Under the pieces are notes generated by a model that searched no databases, was not told the origin of the DNA, and saw only the letters and a program-made list of their open reading frames with translations. The position numbers and the translations under genes are program-made. Source: Treponema sp. (GTDB lineage: Bacteria; Spirochaetota; Spirochaetia; Treponematales; Treponemataceae). From it: a DNA stretch of 7,357 nt. Shown in pieces: positions 6,323 to 7,357 of the stretch; position 1 is the first letter of the stretch; the number at the start of each line of letters is the position of its first letter. The stretch is taken from NCBI GenBank assembly GCA_012799545.1, contig JAAZLA010000141.1:1-7357 (forward strand), written 5' to 3'.

Positions 6323-7357
6323 TTAATTAAAAAAATCATCTAAATCAATATCAACTGTTTCTTTTGTTGTTTGTTTTTCATCTTCTTGTTCTATTTTTTC
6401 TATTTCTTTTGTACTCGATTCTTGAACCGAGGAATCTTGCACAATCTCTTCTAAGAAGGAATTCTCTTCCATAAACTGACTTTCGCTTTTTTCTTTTTCA
6501 TCTATTGAGATCTGCACAACTTCATCTTTTTCAGTATTTTGTATTTCTAGACTTTCACTTTGCTCTAGGGTAATATTTTTACCCTCTGATTCAAACTCTG
6601 TCTCAAAATCTGTCGTAGCACAAACGTCATTTATTTGAATACTATATAACTTTTCATTTAAAGTTTGACTTACACCTTGCAACTTTCCAATTGCTTCCTC
6701 AAAAGATCTTGAAGATTCTTCTAGAGTATGGATATATGATAATAAGTCTGTGTTTTTTTCAAATACATTACTACTTATGCCTTCAACCACCTTCATATCT
6801 TCAGAAATTCTCTCTGAGCGAGTGGCTACTTCTTTTGAACTTAAATCTATCATTTCAGAAATATCTTTAAGCATCAGAATATTGTTCATTACGCCACTGC
6901 TTTTTTGCGCAATATCATTAAGAGATTCACTTATTATAGAAACCTCTTTGTTTACCTGATGTATAGTGCGATCTATATCATTAAAGGCCTCGCCCGTTGC
7001 TAGGCTTGCCTCTTTTGTGTTTTTTATTTGACCGATAATACCACTAACAAAGGTAGAAATATCTTTTGAACCCTCCGCCGATGCTTCTGCCAATTTACGA
7101 ACTTCTTCAGCAACAACAGAAAAGCCCTTACCGGCGTCTCCGGCATGGGCTGCTTCAATTGCAGCATTCATTGCGAGAATGTTTGTTTGATCTGCTATTT
7201 GTTCGATTAAATCAACTACTTCATTTATTTTAAAAGCCTGGGTTTCAATTTCTAAAATTTTCTCATTCGAAATATCCATGGTGTTTTTACCATTGGTAGA
7301 AAGCGAAACTAAATGAGTCACGTTATCAGTTGTTTTTTCAGCCGAAGAATATAATAT
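6323..7357 (-). CDS. Methyl-accepting chemotaxis protein, C-terminal signalling part (5' end beyond the window)
   Basis: Chemoreceptors control the CheA kinase through CheW. The 344 codons present form the cytoplasmic signalling domain. The hairpin tip (about residues 57-91) reads QTNILAMNAAIEAAHAG, DAGKGFSVVAEEVRKLAE, nearly the universal MCP signature. It is followed by a long helical return arm, rich in heptad-like I/V/L/M spacing, to about residue 241. The last 103 residues are a low-complexity tail with 23 Glu, 10 Asp, 8 Lys and no Arg, ending DIDLDDFFN. There is no NWETF-type pentapeptide for CheR/CheB docking. The frame is open to the window edge. The in-frame GTG at 7321 is not a credible start because it would leave out most of the incoming helix; ligand-binding, transmembrane and HAMP regions must lie outside. 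The ligand is unknown. The stop (TAA at 6325-6323) is 42 nt before mnmG. Confidence 0.95.
   Translation of the reverse strand: MLYSSAEKTTDNVTHLVSLSTNGKNTMDISNEKILEIETQAFKINEVVDLIEQIADQTNILAMNAAIEAAHAGDAGKGFSVVAEEVRKLAEASAEGSKDISTFVSGIIGQIKNTKEASLATGEAFNDIDRTIHQVNKEVSIISESLNDIAQKSSGVMNNILMLKDISEMIDLSSKEVATRSERISEDMKVVEGISSNVFEKNTDLLSYIHTLEESSRSFEEAIGKLQGVSQTLNEKLYSIQINDVCATTDFETEFESEGKNITLEQSESLEIQNTEKDEVVQISIDEKEKSESQFMEENSFLEEIVQDSSVQESSTKEIEKIEQEDEKQTTKETVDIDLDDFFN

Noticed and set aside
6312..6326. Inverted repeat TTAAG-5-CTTAA at the end of the chemoreceptor gene, as a terminator
   Set aside because: The stem is only five AT-rich pairs and no T run follows on either strand. It overlaps the mnmG -35 box and the mcp stop, so it is most likely coincidental, or at best a weak operator.
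6326..6346. CheR/CheB docking pentapeptide at the chemoreceptor C terminus
   Set aside because: The ending DDFFN lacks the aromatic-x-x-aromatic spacing of NWETF-type motifs.
7319..7321. GTG at 7321 as the true start of a small soluble receptor
   Set aside because: The frame stays open to the window edge for 12 more codons, and the MCP hairpin needs a much longer incoming helix, so the gene is truncated by the window.
1..7357. An undescribed defence, mobile or secondary-metabolite system
   Set aside because: All seven genes belong to known families with housekeeping or chemotaxis roles; no repeats, integrases, toxin pairs or unexplained stretches over 110 nt were found.

Overview
The window is a compact piece of a bacterial chromosome, AT-rich and almost wholly coding, with seven protein genes and no RNA genes, insertion sequences or CRISPR. 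It is most likely from a spirochaete of the Treponema group. Two things point there: the methyl-accepting chemotaxis hairpin (QTNILAMNAAIEAAHAGDAG type), and the neighbourhood chemoreceptor - mnmG (gidA) - adenosine deaminase-like gene, which from memory resembles the T. pallidum order around TP0040-TP0045. This is an inference; no search was run.

Layout. At 1-1675, minus strand, lies a pyrimidine operon read pyrB -> pyrI -> pyrC: aspartate carbamoyltransferase catalytic subunit, its regulatory subunit, and the first 100 codons of dihydroorotase, which runs off the left edge. Spacing is tight (11 nt, then a 1-nt stop/start overlap). A 110-nt divergent intergenic region (1676-1785) carries a promoter for pyrB and another for pepF. 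At 1786-4525, plus strand, are pepF (M3 family oligoendopeptidase F) and an adenosine deaminase-like amidohydrolase, 22 nt apart. At 4517-7357, minus strand, are mnmG (tRNA U34 modification), whose 3' end overlaps the deaminase 3' end by 9 nt, and upstream of it the C-terminal part of a methyl-accepting chemotaxis protein that runs off the right edge.

How they work together. PyrB and PyrI should form an allosteric class B aspartate carbamoyltransferase (zinc and nucleotide-site residues are intact in PyrI) that supplies carbamoyl-aspartate to the dihydroorotase encoded next in the operon. The pepF-deaminase pair is probably co-transcribed but shows no obvious shared pathway. mnmG and the chemoreceptor share a strand but mnmG has its own good promoter.

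I see no undescribed multi-gene system. Points worth a second look: two promoters (pepF, mnmG) whose predicted start sites fall on or next to the ATG with no Shine-Dalgarno, so the mRNAs may be leaderless; a deaminase with a complete metal/catalytic set but a changed ribose-contact position; an MnmG about 40 residues shorter than the usual form in its C-terminal region; and a 103-residue strongly acidic chemoreceptor tail.
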